From: Corythucha ciliata
Taxonomy: Eukaryota; Arthropoda; Insecta; Hemiptera; Tingidae
Reading direction: 5' to 3'
Assembly (NCBI GenBank): GCA_038030265.1
Contig: CM075941.1
Coordinates: 55,467,952-55,531,951 of the forward strand
Length of the DNA stretch: 64,000 nucleotides
Part shown: piece after piece, positions 62,909 to 64,000 of the stretch
Layout: each line of letters starts with the position of its first letter
Position numbering within the stretch: the first letter of the stretch is position 1
Made by a program: the position numbers and the translations under genes
The notes under the pieces: model-generated
What the model was told of the DNA's origin: nothing
Database searches by the model: none
What the model saw: the letters and a program-made list of their open reading frames with translations, nothing else

Positions 62909-64000
62909 ATGCCAGCTCGGGTGTACTCAGGTAGTTACTTTCACCACTTGGGTGTACTTACGAGATTTACGGGCAAAAATCGCGAAAATTTAAAATTGGA
63001 CGGAGGTGATTCAGGGATAAAAATGGAGCTTTGTCAAGGATGGGAAATTCGACGCCGATCCTCGAGATCAGGCAGCTCTCACTTGATATTCTCTGTCGCC
63101 CCCTGTTTCTCCGATTATACAAGGCGAAAAATTACCGGCATCTAGGGGCACTCCAATCCACTCAATAATGGTTTGGGAGGGACGTGATGGACAGCTACGA
63201 TAGGCGTCATATAATTGGTGTGCGTGCATTTGCCAAGACACTGGCAATTTGCCCACTCGCACCCTCTTTGACCTCTGAGATCAGCGAATAGTTGATCCTA
63301 TGCTCATAACTCGCCTCAGGAACCCTGTACCCTCCCCCCTTCACTCACGGAGACGACCATCGACCCAAAAATGACATTCGTTAGCAGTAAAAGAAAATGT
63401 ATTTCCCCCTAACTTTCCTCAAGACCACCTTTTACCACCAATATCAAACACCTTCAGATTGAAATAGATATCCATGTCATCGAAAAGCCGAATAGAGTGT
63501 CGTGTTGAGAAACTTTTTACGAAAAAGAAAATCCCCACGGCTCGGGGCTGATGGATCGACTAGTGGAGGGGGTCGGGGGCGGTGAAAGAGTTCATTACGT
63601 TCCGTCCCTTCAGCCTTCTCTCCACTGGCTTAATACCTTGGGAAAAAAGTAAAAAGGAGCGCACATATATACTATATGTGTGTGTATATATTGAGTAAAG
63701 GAAGCAATTTTAGCTGCTGGAAAAAGAGGATATTGAAGGAGGAGTAAAGGTCAAGTATCTCAAGTTCCTCCTTTCCTCCCCCTTTCCGATTTCTGTCAAC
63801 TCTGAGACAAGTTCGCAGGCAACAGGTTTTCTTTTTAAAAATTGAGTTACTCCCCCACCACCCAACCGCCATCCTGCCACTATACACAAGGCTTCCATCA
63901 TCACCAAAAACTTCCTGTTTTTTTCATTCCCCCCCCCCTTTCGAAAGAACAGCACGAAAATTGATAATCCCCCTGTAACACGGAGGGATCACGAAAAATC
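62909..64000. other. Spacer, no recognised feature
   Basis: Short open frames without family resemblance; a small TA/TG microsatellite at 63663-63692. C-run at 63931-63939. Nothing else supported. Confidence 0.4.

Overview
The window looks like chromosomal DNA of an invertebrate animal, most likely an arthropod. Evidence: BEL/Pao and Ty3/gypsy LTR retrotransposons, Jockey-group and other non-LTR elements, hAT transposons, THAP-type fragments, and the first four coding exons of a calcium-channel-like gene with short GT-AG introns. No bacterial gene, operon or CRISPR array is visible. The species cannot be named from sequence. Two gaps of exactly 500 N (21029-21528, 41121-41620) mark scaffold joins.

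Layout. 1-9.8 kb: a gypsy fragment (+) split by a 5'-truncated Jockey-like element (2563-6585, 12-bp target duplication, 44-nt poly(A)) and by a DNA element with CCCAAGTAGCA ends (6811-8272). 9.8-16.8 kb: two BEL/Pao elements joined head to tail between one LTR pair. 17-24.7 kb: a palindromic MITE, a truncated non-LTR reverse transcriptase, a ~491-bp satellite running into a gap, and a second Jockey-like copy that has lost its endonuclease. 26.6-29.5 kb: a hAT-like element with 8-bp target duplications that holds a second BEL-A fragment. 29.4-39.3 kb and 51.9-56.6 kb: the arms of a large inverted duplication. Each arm carries the same four exons (start Met to S4) of a voltage-gated calcium-channel-like gene plus the same non-LTR element; the left arm later gained an almost intact gypsy element (33095-37561) whose empty site survives in the right arm. 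Between the arms: a THAP fragment, a third BEL/Pao element, and a repeat family carrying tRNA-like sequence, including a 402-bp palindrome with two opposed tRNA-like units, inserted into BEL pol with a 12-bp target duplication. 56.6-64 kb: a large hAT element with a damaged ZMYM-type transposase, then spacer.

Nearly all coding sequence is mobile-element debris with stops and frameshifts, many of them in homopolymers. The only host-like gene is the channel fragment; the two copies are open, share all splice sites and phases, and lack the rest of the protein. The rest is short-period degenerate repeats, MITEs and unusually many long G/C homopolymers. The inverted arrangement depends partly on the scaffold join at 41121-41620, so two haplotypes joined in opposite orientation remains a serious alternative.
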